64,000 nucleotides of DNA from Hygrophila difformis (lineage: Eukaryota > Streptophyta > Magnoliopsida > Lamiales > Acanthaceae). The translations under genes were made by a program, and so were the position numbers. The stretch is taken from assembly GCA_030278955.1 (NCBI GenBank), contig JAOANR010000001.1:4514874-4578873 (forward strand). Direction: 5' to 3'. A model generated the notes under the pieces. It saw only the letters and a program-made list of their open reading frames with translations, was not told the DNA's origin and ran no database searches. Shown here piece by piece: positions 19,781-30,350 of this stretch (position 1 is its first letter; every line of letters starts with the position of its first letter).

Positions 19781-20099
19781 TTTTATATTTTAAAAATTTA
19801 TATATAAATTTATTTTTCGAACAAGATATAAATATAATTGTACTAATAGCAGAAAAAATTTAAAACTACAAAACATATGGTGAACTCTATATAAAATACA
19901 CTAAGAATAGAAAATTTACCTAATCATATTAAATAACAAATTAAAAACTTTAAATAATATTAGAGACTTTTTTTTTTTTTTAACTTCACACTACTTAAAA
20001 CTTTTTTTTTTGAACATCCAAATTTATACTATTACTTAAATATTTTTTCGTGAAATTTTTAAAATTTGAGGAATATGTGGTTATCTGATAATTATCGCC

Positions 20100-20145
20100 A
20101 GAGGCCCAATAATTAGCCCATTAGAGGCCCAATACAGTTGACCCC
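20100..20145 (+). promoter_or_regulatory. B-type GGCCCA promoter stub
   Basis: GAGGCCCAATAATTAGCCCA and a second AGGCCCAATACAG match the block B promoter at 56,345-56,385. Here the promoter is cut short: the TATA part resumes only at 21,956. Confidence 0.6.
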
Positions 20146-20159
20146 TGTTCCTTTTTGGG

Positions 20160-20601
20160 ATGTCCCACGAAGTTTGATCACTTTCCATTTTTAGAAAAAA
20201 TTAAATTAATATAAGTTTGATTAGCATCTTAATTGTTGTCAAATCCAATTAAAAATACTTACTTTTACTATTCTGCACAAATTCCAATACATTTTTATTT
20301 TCCTACACAAAGTCCCTTATATTTCTTTAACTCTTAATATTAGAAAATTGATACAAATAAAAATTGTATAAAATATATATTCTAAAACTACACGATTAGA
20401 CGATTATAACAAGACAACACTTGAATATTTTTTCTCAAATTACATCATTACGATAATATTAAATCAAATTTAAACAATAAACATTATTAAAATTTATTAG
20501 AATCTTAAACACAAATACCCACACCACTTTAACTACAAAACTCCACCACTTAAATTACCGTGCCCAAAAGAAAGGGTTCAATTTTCGTGGGACGGAGGGA
20601 G
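20160..20601. mobile_element. Stowaway-like MITE
   Basis: The left end GTCCCACGAAGTTTGATCAC and the reverse complement of the right end (CTCCCTCCGTCCCACGAAAA) form an inverted repeat around AT-rich DNA. The left terminal bases are degenerate. No equivalent in block B. Confidence 0.6.
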
Positions 20602-20969
20602 GAGTACTTATTTTTCTTTAAGTTTTTTTTAAAATTTATATTTAAATAAATATATAAAATTATTTTTTCAAAAATATACAAATATAATTGAACTAATGGT
20701 AAAAAAAAATTAAAAACTACAAAAAAATATGGTAAACTCCATATAAAATAAAATAAAAATAGAAAATTTACATAATGATATTAAATCACAAATTAAATTT
20801 TGAAAATGCTAGAAACGATTTTTTTTTAACTTCACACTATTTATTTATTTATTTATTTATTTTGGACATCTAGATTGATGCTACTTAAATACTACTAGTA
20901 CTTATTTTTTTTTAAAGTTTTCTAAATTTAAGGATTATATGTTTGAGGTAATCACTAATCAGTAATCAC

Positions 20970-21110
20970 CGTGAGAGGCCCAATAGTTAGCCCATTAAAA
21001 GCCCAATAGTTAGCCCATATGTACGCGTACAGCTGGCCCTGTGTTTGCGTAGAAATCAAGCACAGCCTTTTTTTAGACCGTTACCCATTCCCGGCTATAT
21101 ATGTGTGCGT
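20970..21110 (+). promoter_or_regulatory. C-type promoter with GGCCCA boxes and TATA
   Basis: GGCCCA at 20,977-20,982, further GCCCAATAG/AGCCCAT boxes to 21,018, and CTATATATG at 21,095-21,103. It matches block C at 40,095-40,225 almost base for base. Repeated site II boxes are typical of housekeeping genes. Confidence 0.6.
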
Positions 21111-21562
21111 TGCCTCCGTCCGTTGGTTGTCTATTTCCCCTTACCGTTCTTCCCATTGCGTTGTTTGCGGTGCGGAACACGGACCATTACGTAAAGAATG
21201 TTCATCGGTAATGTATTACTTATGCGGTTTTATTTGATGAAGAGGAATCATTCTCGTCGTCGCCGGAAGCTGGAATACGAGTGGCGGCAGGACCTTGCAG
21301 TTGTTACAGTATGATCCTAACTCCCTGGCGAGTTCATCCCTGTGAATCTTATGTTTAGAATGTTGTGATCCATCAGATATTTTCAAACCCTAGTTCCAAT
21401 TTTGGTGGACAGGTCCCAAAGCAAACTGTTTGGGTAATTGGGTGAGTAAGGTGATTAAATGCCTTCCAGCATCTATTGAATTCAAAGGTCCTGGGCCAGC
21501 AGTCAATATTCACTTTTTATTTATGATTTCATATAGAATACATGATCTTGCTGCTGTTTCAG

Positions 21563-21717
21563 AAAATACAAGTTGCCCATGTCGCACATCATTCCTTTCC
21601 CAAAGCGCCCCGATCTCTCCAGTGTCCCCGATCGAGTTTCTTCCTGGAAAACATGTGTTGGCTGTATATCCAGAAACCACCGCATTATATAAGGCAACCG
21701 TTGTCCAAGCACGCAAG
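21563..21717 (+). pseudogene. SGF29: SGF29 (SAGA-associated factor 29) exon, frameshifted
   Basis: SGF29 is the SAGA subunit that reads H3K4 methylation with a C-terminal tandem Tudor domain. The island lies between the acceptor CTGCTGTTTCAG and the donor CGCAAG|GTATGC. It reads KYKLPMSHIIPFPKRPDLSS, then VP, a 4-nt insertion (GATC, 21,630-21,633), then EFLPGKHVLAVYPETTALYK and ATVVQARK. These are the conserved MS-IPFPKR, GKHVLAVYP-TTALY and KATV blocks of plant SGF29. Only this exon was found: no N-terminal coiled coil and no downstream YLLEFDDDEED exon. Blocks B and C lack it. It sits inside the 1.8-kb module downstream of a C-type promoter. Family assignment is firm. Confidence 0.88.
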
Positions 21718-21799
21718 GTATGCACTGCTTATACTCTACTCTACATCACTAATTTATAGTTTCAATTTCTTGAACTGTGGGTTTCAACAAAATTGCTTT

Positions 21800-21945
21800 T
21801 TTTCCCCAAACAGTGTGGCAGTGTGCCTTGCTATACAGTTGTAGATTTGAATATAGACGTAGCTGCCTTCATTAAATCTCACTGTCCTGTTGCTTCAAGA
21901 TGTCTACATGTTTTAGTTCCTCATATGCTTCTGGTATAAGCACTG
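21800..21945 (+). pseudogene. exon-like island (DVAAFIKSHCPV), copy in block A
   Basis: Reads VDLNIDVAAFIKSHCPVASR, then CLHVLVPHMLL up to a GTATRAGC donor. The same island lies at 61,055-61,148 (DVAAFIKSHCPVTSRYLHV). Product not recognised; frame and donor are conserved in both. Confidence 0.4.
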
Positions 21946-21955
21946 GGCCACACAT

Positions 21956-22660
21956 CCTTTTTTTTAGACCGTTACCCATTCCAGGCTACATATGTGTGTG
22001 CGTGTTGCCTCCGTTGGTTGTCTATTTCCCCTTACCCCTCTTCACGTTTGGTGTTCGCCGTCTGGTGGTCAGAGAATGGTGGTTTTCCTTTGGGTTTTCC
22101 TTTTTGTTCTTTCTTTAAATGTTTTACAATGACTGTATTTCTAATATTGCTCGTGAATGTGAATACAAGACTTCCAGAAACCAAATAAAACCATTGGTGC
22201 GAGAAGTAAAGGATGCCCATCAAGATTTCCTCAAAACCCCATTTACAAGAAGCAAATGGGTGTCTTTTCCGGCCGATTCCATGCCACTCTACTTTGGACC
22301 CTCTTGCAGGAGCTCGGATTGAGTCTATGGGGCAAAGGATCAAGTGCTTTGACTTTGTCTCCCGGGATCCACCACAGGTTGGGTTTGAGAGCCCTGTGAG
22401 GCTTATTGGAGACTGTCATTTCCTCCATCGGAAATGCCAGCTGCTGCTGTTTTCTTTTTTCTTCCGCCAAACTCAATTACCCCGATTTCAGTGGAGCTGT
22501 GTCATCCATCCAAAAACCGATGAAGTCATTTCTGGTGCCCCAAACCCAGTATCAACAGTACCAGTGACAGAAGAAACACAAGCTTCGAGGAGTACACAGG
22601 CTGAGGAAGGTCCAACTAGCTGGTCGAGGTTAGGTTCTGGGAACGGTGATAAAAAAAAAA
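21956..22660 (+). pseudogene. promoter remnant and exon-like islands (FDFVSRDPPQVGFES), block A
   Basis: 21,960-22,040 repeats the TATA region of the B-type promoter (56,410-56,490). Then 22,307-22,440 reads ARIESMGQRIKCFDFVSRDP, PQVGFESPVRLIGD, from a CTCTTGCAGG acceptor. A second island at 22,515-22,640 carries KTDEVISGA and the TEETQASRSTQAEEG region. Both recur at 56,750-57,100 in block B, where frames differ by small indels. I do not recognise the protein. B/A indels change the frame, so at least one copy is dead. Confidence 0.45.
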
Positions 22661-23200
22661 AAAATATACATTTGAGGTGGTAAGAAACTTTTTTCTCTTT
22701 GGAGTGTTGATTATCAGCCATTAAATGGAAATCACATTCAAGCATCACAGTGGTGGGATCTGTTTTAATAGAAAATGTGATTGTATGCAAATATTCAAAT
22801 TCAATCATCATTACAATCTTAGCATGTTTTGATGATGATAATAGTGTACACTGACTGTTTATAAGATTTCCAAAATATAATGAGTTATATTAATGCTTTC
22901 TGTGGCGTTTGTGTTGACATTAAGGTTAAGGTTCTCTTCTAATATTCATGGATCTTTGCCGGAGGACAGCATGATTGGCACATCCACTGTCTGTTTCTCA
23001 GGTTGGGAGTAACAACATCCAGGACCTTCTCCATTTTATTGATGGATACAACACTGTTCTACCTTTGGGAGTAACAACATCCAGGACCTTCTCCATTTTA
23101 TTGATGAATACAACACTATTCTATCTGATGTTGTAGAAGCATCACTTGGCCCACATATGCAGGTATGATGAACTTCGAAATAGATCACATTGGAGTTACC
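22661..23200 (+). pseudogene. exon-like island with a 62-bp tandem duplication
   Basis: After GTTTCTCAGG the island reads GSNNIQDLLHFIDGYNTVLP. In block A a 62-bp unit starting TGGGAGTAACAACATCC (first at about 23,004, again at about 23,066) is repeated. Block B has it once and continues EVVEASLGPHMQ to a GTACGA donor (57,462-57,555). Because 62 is not a multiple of three, the duplication breaks the frame in A. Product not recognised. Confidence 0.5.
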
Positions 23201-24420
23201 TTTTTTTTATGTTGACTGCATATTGTCTGCTATGCCAACGTGTTTCATTTTTTTTCTTTTTCCGCAGAATATGCCCCGACCTACTCTGAGAGCTGGATCC
23301 CCCAGGCCCATTGAATTCAAATGGAATGTGATAGATTTAAGTGGAAGGTTTGCACACTGTTGTTTGTTTCGTGTAAATCTTGTGGCTCATTCCTTCCCCT
23401 CCGCCAGACTTGATATTTTATTTATATCTTCCAGACCTGATATTTCTTGTAAATTTTTTAATTAAATATCTCTTAAGCTGTCAATAGCCAGCAGTTTCAA
23501 AATTGAATTAGTTATTAACTTTCTCCAGCTAAGGTAAGGTCGTGTCACGGCTGCTCCACTCCGCTGCGGTCTGATGGACTTATGCCATTTGTCTGTACTC
23601 TGTAGGATTATGGCCTGAACTGAAAGGTGCCTTCCCATTGCCAGCCTCAGATATTAGAATAGCCCCCATCTGTTTACTACCCTAATCCTTTTATCCAAAA
23701 CTATCCTTCCACACAGTATTCCACTCTCCCTCTTATCAATTCCCTGGAAACCATATTTTGAGCATCTAAACGCTCTCATTCTCAAATTTTAAAAGACATG
23801 GGCAGATTTTTTTAGCATTTTTACATAAGATGAAACAGTCTTTTCTTTGCTGAGAAATTGCATAGAGGGTACTACTTTGCATAAGCTTTTCTTTGGGCTT
23901 CTGGAAATTATTGTTCACTGTTGAACTCGAAAACATGTAAGGAAAATATGATTTCGATAGTTGTTGAATGCACCATTGACTTTTCATTTTGCATTGTTTG
24001 TTGTCTAACTGAAATGTGTTCTAGGGATGGCTCTTCTTCTTAAGCTTACTTGGAACTACACTCTTTGGCTGAGCAACTGGGTTATCCCACGGAGTAAGTA
24101 TAATATACCTATTTCGGTATTTGCCAAAGGAAAATTGAAATCTACTGGCTTTCACTGCCAGAAGAATTGATTTTGTTCTTCATTCATTGTATTGTTGGCA
24201 ACTTGCATGTTATACAGGCCCCACATGTGCTCTTTCTATTTCCATTAATACGTTGCTTATTGTCATCATGGATCATGTTAATCAATTATGCATGTATCGT
24301 TCTTGAGGAGAACTAAATATTGCTATTATTGGTCTTGGATATGATGGAGGCTATGGTGGTGGATTGGCTCCACTTGCCGCACTTAAGAAGGTCCGCAGTG
24401 GCATACAAAGTTTCAAGATA
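23201..24420 (+). pseudogene. exon-like debris, block A
   Basis: Pieces with splice-like borders are NMPRPTLRAGSPRPIEFKWN (about 23,268-23,330), MALLLKLTWNYTLWLSNWVI (about 24,028-24,090) and IAIIGLGYDGGYGGGLAPLA then ALKKVRSG (about 24,318-24,405). Block B keeps the first two; part of the third (from ELNIAI to the Gly-rich stretch) is deleted there at about 58,668. The Gly-rich IIGLGYDGG looks like a nucleotide-binding or low-complexity turn, but the family is not identified. Confidence 0.35.
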
Positions 24421-26190
24421 TGATGACTTTGCTTATGGTTACCAACAAATTACTTATTGCTAGAATTTTGTTCAATTTAAAGTTAGTTTTATATGGCCTT
24501 TTGGTTTTTTTTATTTAAATTATTCTATCGTTGGTGTAAGATACACTCACCTAGTATCTTTGGTTTATTTTTTATCCGTTTCTTGTTGGTTCCTTAAACA
24601 ATTTCAATGAACTTGTTAAAGATTTTTTTATCTTTTAAAATAAGTGGGCTTTATGGACGTTTCTTAATTTTCTTGCATGTATCTGATGTCATTGAAAAAC
24701 TGTGAGGACGATTTCAAGGTTTGATTTCATGGTACTTTGTGTCGGTTAATGATTCTTCAAGTGACAAATCTTCAAAGTTTGATGGCATGGGATTTTGTGT
24801 GTCATGCAAAGCTTCTTTTAGGTTTGACGTTGTCAGATTAGTTATGTTGTTACAGTGTCTTTTTTAATACTCCGGATGAGTTTATACTGGAACTAGCATA
24901 CTAGATCGCCTACCCCAGTTATCGTGCATTTATGTTTAACTTTCTATTTCATTTTGTTCAATCTAATAGTGGTTAATGCAATTTATTCAAATTTTGCGTT
25001 TTCAGTGTTGCGTGAAGTTATGAAGTCTGTTTTCTCAATTTTGTCATGGATACGTGGTCAGAAGTATATTTGAGAGAAAACAGCACTGGAGGTGGCTTAA
25101 ATGGTGTTTGGAACAGCAATATGCCCGAAGAGGAATATAAGCTTTTGAGTGTTTTTAATCAATTTAATACAAACTTCTTTTTGTCTCGCATCAGTTTACT
25201 TTAAATTTCTTTATGTCTATAACTCAAATGCTAACACTCAAATGGTTAAAGTTGCTATAGATTTATTTACAAACATACTCCTCACATGATGAAAAACCTA
25301 ACTTGACTTTGGGGTATGCTTACAAAATACTATATATTCTTGAGGAATTTGAAATTTTAGGATGCTTTTCAAAATTGCTGCAGTGCATGTGAATCTGACT
25401 TCATACTTCTTACTTCTATTGAATTTAAAAAATCTTTTGACTCTGCACTTGATTATTGCATCTGCTAAGACTGTTGATTGTTAAATCATTCCGTCATGAC
25501 GGGAGCATATGATATGATGTCATTCAATCGAAGCGCGGAAATTATGAGGATATTTCTTCCAAAATTTTAGAATTTATGAAATTGGAAACTTAGAGGTGAC
25601 TCTCCTGAATCTATCTCACCTTTCTTGCTCTTAACTTTTACTTGTGCTCTAAGCCTTTCAATCTATGGATACGGGTTATCTCATGCTTGCTTTCCAGTGT
25701 GGTAGACATGATATTGGATGAAAGCGCTTGGGAAAAAGAAAGAGGACATTCCTCAGTCATGTAGTATTCAGATTACATTATCGATATACTCAACTTCTTG
25801 TGGAGAACAAAGTCCATTACATTGTTCTTCTCAACTAGCTCGTTTTGAAATGCATTTTTAAGGTTATTATATTTTGAGCATGTTTCAGTGCTGAAATTAG
25901 TTGTACAAGAAAGTAAGCATCGAATTTCAAAACAAGCAGATACTATCAGCAAGGTAATGTATGTTAGCAGATAAATTTCAGTTTCTCCTTTCATATGTGA
26001 TTTTTGCTGACTCTTTGTTGTTGTTATTACAGCAAAACCAGCTATATGAATCATGTGAAGGCAGGTATCAGTTAAAATGAAAGCATCGGAAACCCTTGCA
26101 GCTGGAACCATTGAAGAAAATGAGGTATGACAATTATGGAAGTTTATTTTATTTCTTGTTGCATTTTCTTATAATTTTATACTTTCTTCT
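24421..26190 (+). pseudogene. exon-like debris at the right part of the A/B duplication
   Basis: Islands: LREVMKSVFSILSWIRGQKY near 25,013; NGVWNSNMPEEEYKLL near 25,101; DMILDESAWEKERG near 25,708, where B keeps the frame DMILDESSGKKKEDIPQS; VSVLKLVVQESKHRISKQAD near 25,885; KASETLAAGTIEENE near 26,080. All are repeated at 59.3-60.43 kb. Pieces are short, Lys/Glu-rich and separated by T-rich introns. No family recognised. A/B homology stops near 26,192 (A) and 60,490 (B). Confidence 0.4.
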
Positions 26191-26192
26191 TT

Positions 26193-26759
26193 TACAAGAA
26201 TGCATGCTATGACCATCTTCATGTCCAAGGAAGGTGCTGAAGTAATCAATTACACAACATGTTATGTGGTAATTTTTCAGATAGAGAGATTTGCTTGCCT
26301 CTATACTCACCAAGTGACAAATCTGACCGTCTATTTCCTTAACAAATGGTGAAGTTTTAAGGAAGCAGTCATGCGTAGGTTTGTTTATATTTATTGAGTA
26401 TTATTATTAACTATTGTACGGATCGGTCACTATGTTGCTCAACTGCAGTTTTGAGATACTTTGTTTACTTTTTTTTATTCATACCTTTTTATTTTAGTGG
26501 TAATTAAAGAAAATTACATAAATTGATGTTTCTGTATTATTTGTTTTTCTTGCGGAAGCGCTTTCGGCTTTGTTGTTAGTGCCTGAAACAGTTTGAATTT
26601 GGAAAAAGAAAGCAGTTCTTGTTCAATTACATTTAATGCTTAATGGTTTAACAAAGAGTTGATGAATTTAATATATTTGTTAGTTCATTAGCCAGTTGTG
26701 GTCAAAATTTTGTGAAATATGGGTTGGTTTCATCTGATATCATCATGCTTATGTTATTT
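26193..26759. other. non-coding DNA unique to block A
   Basis: T-rich sequence with no exon-like island. In block B this position is occupied by about 2.9 kb of different sequence. Confidence 0.5.
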
Positions 26760-27201
26760 AGGGTCAAGCCAGTTGGACATTTCAACAGTGATGGACCTAG
26801 GGTATATAAAGATTATTGGTTATGTCAACCAAAGTATTCTTAAGGTAAATGCTATACGTTTCATTTCATGTATCTGAGAGGTACAATTACTACTTCCCCT
26901 TTTCTTTTAGGTATATAACGATTAGGTTATACAATAAGTTGGTTTCATATGGCCTCCAAAAATTCTTTAACCAAGCAAAAACTACACTAGCTTGCATCTC
27001 TTGTGGCCTTCCTCGTTGGTATACCATGAAGGACGAACTATTTTTATTTGTAGCTTAGAAATTTATATGATGATGATGATATAACTTTTCTTTAATGATG
27101 TATGTACATCTCGGTGGGTTGTGCAACCTGACGGATTGACACAACAGACACAACATGCTTGACAGATGATGGCCTAGTGCAAATTGCATGTCCATTGTAA
27201 T
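26760..27201 (+). repeat. dispersed repeat R1, copy b
   Basis: Carries GATGGACCTAGGGTATATAA, CCAAGCAAAAACTACACTAG, GGTATACCATGAAGGACGAA and CAACATGCTTGACAGATGAT, then TTGCATGTCCATTGTAAT, where a hAT element enters. Its right half is nearly identical to 63,352-63,584. Confidence 0.7.
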
Positions 27202-27944
27202 CAGTGGCGATTCCAGAATTTAGAACGAGGGTGTGCAAACTCCGTCAAAAATTACCAAACAATAATCATGTTAATAATCGGCTGGCAGGCTGCTGCAAGT
27301 TTTTTTTTCTGGTGCAGGTATTGAACAAATAACCGGTCACAATATGTTAACAATACTCTTGAACAGTCAGTATAAGCAACTTATTTTTTTTCTGCTAGTT
27401 CACTCATTTAAGACACATTGAATGCAAATAACTTTAGGGAGATGATGAACTTTTCCAGAAATTTCAACAAACCTTAGTAAGGATGAAAATTGAAATAAGC
27501 TTGGCTAAAAGTTTCCAAGACTACCAGCAGCACTAACCACATGTCCTAAACTAGATATACATCTCCTAAATTTCAATTTCCTGCATCTCAAAAGTATTGC
27601 ATGAATACTTCCAATGAGGCGAAATGCCTCTCAACAAAACCCTCAATACAAATCAAAATTGTCAGCAGCAAAAAAAAAAAAGATAGACAGCACAAATAAG
27701 AGTCAATCTTCCTGACCTGGTAGTTGTCATTAACAATGCGTAAGCACCATAATCCAATTAATAACCAAAAAAGCACCCTAATCCAATTAAAAACCAAAAG
27801 AGCCTTCTGAATGTAAGAGCACAGGGTTTCAGCTTGTGTGTTCCAAACAAGGAATGTATCAACTAAATCAATACAGTCTCAGAACTCATTAATAATCAAC
27901 ATTTTTTTTTTTTTTTTTTTTATGTAACATACGAAAAACATTAA

Positions 27945-28511
27945 GGCCATCTCCAACCCAAAACTCTATTTTACAGTTACACTATCTCTATTTTACAGTT
28001 AGATTTACAGTTTCACATTATCCCTCTCCAACCCAAAACTCTATATTTTCCTCTACAATAGAATATTCCATTTTGATACCATTTACTATTCATATAATTT
28101 TTCATTTAATAATTAATTTTAATACATATTTTTGGATATATGATATTGAATTTTATAGTTTAAAATTATTTAATTAAAAATTTGAAAATAAATTAAAAAC
28201 CAAAATAATAAAAAGATATAATTAAAGCCAAAAAAATAGGAAAATCTCCTACCAGAATATATTATTGTAACTTTAAAAACAACTTATTTTTTTTTTTAAA
28301 AAAAAACAGAATGAAGTAAAGAAAACCAAAAAAATAATAAAAAAAAAAGAAAAGATAGCGTTGATGAACAGTGCCCGCTATAAAAGGCGGTGCACTGTTC
28401 TAAAACGCAAAAAATGGAGATGCCGGCCGCAATTTTCACGCCACGGTTGGAGCTTCCGCTCCGCCAAATTTAATGTGCAGCGCTATAATAGCATCTGCGT
28501 TGGAGACGCTC
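27945..28511. mobile_element. Tourist/Harbinger MITE, first of a tandem pair
   Basis: GGCCATCTCCAACCC at the left, GTTGGAGACGCTC at the right; inverted ends share a TCTCCAAC core. TAA flanks both ends (27,942-27,944 and 28,512-28,514), as in PIF/Harbinger elements. 567 bp, AT-rich, with a GC-rich right part. Confidence 0.8.
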
Positions 28512-28514
28512 TAA

Positions 28515-29077
28515 GGCCATCTCCAACCCAAAACTCTATTTTACAGTTACACTATCTCTATTTTACAGTTAGATTTACAGTTTCACATTATCCCTCTCCA
28601 ACCCAAAACTCTATATTTTCCTCTACAATAGAATATTCCATTTTGATACCATTTACTATTTATATAATTTTTCATTTAATAATTAATTTTAATACATATT
28701 TTTGGATATATGATATTGAATTTTATAGTTTAAAATTATTTAATTAAAAATTTGAAAATAAATTAAAAACCAAAAAAATAAAAAAATATAATTAAAGCCA
28801 AAAAAATAGGAAAATCTCCTACCAGAATATATTATTGTAACTTTAAAAACAACTTATTTTTTTTTTAAAAAAAAACAGAATGAAGTAAAGAAAACCAAAA
28901 AAAATAATAATAAAAAAAAGATAGCGTTGATGAACAGTGCCCGCTATAAAAGGCGGTGCACTGTTCTAAAACGCAAAAAATGGAGATGCCGGCCGCAATT
29001 TTCACGCCACGGTTGGAGCTTCCGCTCCGCCAAATTTAATGTGCAGCGCTATAATAGCATCTGCGTTGGAGACGCTC
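28515..29077. mobile_element. Tourist/Harbinger MITE, second of a tandem pair
   Basis: 563 bp, nearly identical to the preceding element and in the same orientation. The two share the single TAA at 28,512-28,514; the right flank is TAA at 29,078-29,080. The same short frames appear in both copies (for example the GDAL end) and have no coding meaning. Confidence 0.8.
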
Positions 29078-29517
29078 TAATACCTGATTCACAAGGGGTC
29101 GGAAGGTGTAAGGGCGAAGAGGCGGCGACGGGAGGACACTAGAGGATGGAGCAGAGCCGACGGCGTCCAAGCATAAAAGAAAAGGGGGCGTGACACAGTG
29201 AGAGTAGCGGGAAGAAGAAGGGCGTGTGCGAGGGAGCAGGTCGGCAAATAGAAATCTGAAAATGGGGGCGTGCGAGCGAGAGAGCAACGGCGAGTGTGAG
29301 TCCGTGAGAAAGGAGAAGAAAGGGAGCGTTAAGCGGAGAACAGAGAATGTAAGGACTCCATATGCGTAGGAGGGAGGAGGGTGTGAGAAGGTGAAGTATT
29401 ATAAGTATTAACTTTATATAATAAAAATAAATTAAAAAAATATTTAAAAAAAAATTTTAAATTCCAGGGGCATCAGTTGACGCCCCTTTACCCCCTGTAA
29501 CTGCCGCTGATTGTAAT

Positions 29518-30150
29518 TGTAAACTCCACAACCATTAGTGAAACATGTTGGCTTTGAAGCTTTGATGCTAATCAAACTCTGACTGGGTAAACAAATTATT
29601 CATCTTTTTTATTTACAACAAAGAACAGTGTGTGCTCTGTAACACATCCTTTTGTATAACTTAAGCTTCTTGTGTTCTATGATTTATTCGATTAAGGTAT
29701 TAGCCTTGTAATTTTTTAACACATTCTTTTTAACTCAAATTATTCGATTAAGGTAGTAGGCTTGTAATTTTTAAAACATTATTTTTAACTCAAATTATTC
29801 GATTAACGTAGTAGCCTTGCGTGTTCTATAATTTATCTTCATAGACCCTCTATGCTGTATTTCCTATAAAACAATTTATCCTTTAAAGTTTTCACGGGTG
29901 TATTGACTCTCCATGTCAAATTTTATGTTTTATGATTTGTCTTGTAAATTGTGTCAAAAAATGCTAATAGTTGACAGCTGGATAGTTGTACTTATTTTGT
30001 TTTGCAGGGTGGAAGTAGAAATATTTGATATCAGTGTAGGTATGACAGTTTTTCTTGGAGGATTTTAAATAAGGGCATTCTCTTTCAATTTCTTTCTTTA
30101 GTAAAATCTTCCAATTATTATTACTTTTTTTAAATAAGAGTGCTAGTGGT
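29518..30150 (+). repeat. continuation of the duplicated block (partners 63,585-64,000 and 33,450-33,850)
   Basis: Non-coding. Contains three tandem ~65-bp units with ATTCGATTAAGGTAGTAGSC then TTGTAATTTTTAA (about 29,685-29,820; also 63,725-63,860). A GGGTGGAAGTAGAAATATTT motif at 30,007 recurs at 33,717. Confidence 0.65.
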
Positions 30151-30350
30151 GTAAAGTTTTTTTATAGTTCCCTTTTAGTCTTCAAATTTATTTCACTCTA
30201 ATTTATTGTGCTCATATGAACATTACTCTCTCACCCTTTATTTGCTTGCTTGGCCCTCCTCGGTAACTGAATTAATTCAAAAATATTTATAATCTTAGAT
30301 GCTATATAAATTCTAAAACTAAAAATTAACTTTTGCTTATTGAACAGTAA
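30151..30350. other. AT-rich spacer, no gene
   Basis: Nothing recognisable beyond A/T-rich sequence. Confidence 0.5.

Larger units (their letters stand above)
20146..21955. mobile_element. 1.8-kb inserted module: MITE, C-type promoter, SGF29 exon
   Basis: Block B runs without interruption from its GGCCCA boxes (about 56,385) to its TATA region (56,410), whereas block A carries 1.8 kb in between. The module holds a Stowaway element, a second upstream/promoter region closely matching block C (39,790-40,240), an SGF29 exon, and a piece matching 60,860-61,150 of block B. No terminal signature of one transposon is visible. Recombination between block types is as likely as transposition. Confidence 0.55.
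27202..29509. mobile_element. non-autonomous hAT element with 8-bp target duplication
   Basis: Starts CAGTGGCGATTCCAG and ends CTGTAACTGCCGCTG; the reverse complement of the right end is CAGCGGCAGTTACAG, an imperfect inverted repeat of hAT type. ATTGTAAT flanks it at 27,194-27,201 and 29,510-29,517. The paralogous sequence at 63,571-63,590 has ATTGTAAT once, which is the unoccupied site. It is 2,308 bp long including two nested Harbinger MITEs. No transposase motif was found. The part right of the MITEs (29,085-29,380) is GC- and purine-rich and may be captured host sequence. Confidence 0.85.

Noticed and set aside
22213..22683. 156-codon open frame
   Set aside because: It crosses several splice-like borders and mixes frames of two islands. 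The island frame ESMGQRIK-FDFVSRDPP is kept as a pseudogene fragment; the long frame is not a gene.
22828..22852. TGATGATGA ... CTGA as box C/D snoRNA
   Set aside because: The boxes are only about 20 nt apart and there is no terminal stem; too short for a snoRNA.
28361..29142. Repeated frame MMNSARYKRRCTVLKRKKWR in two places
   Set aside because: Both copies are the same part of the tandem Harbinger MITEs; MITEs do not encode proteins.
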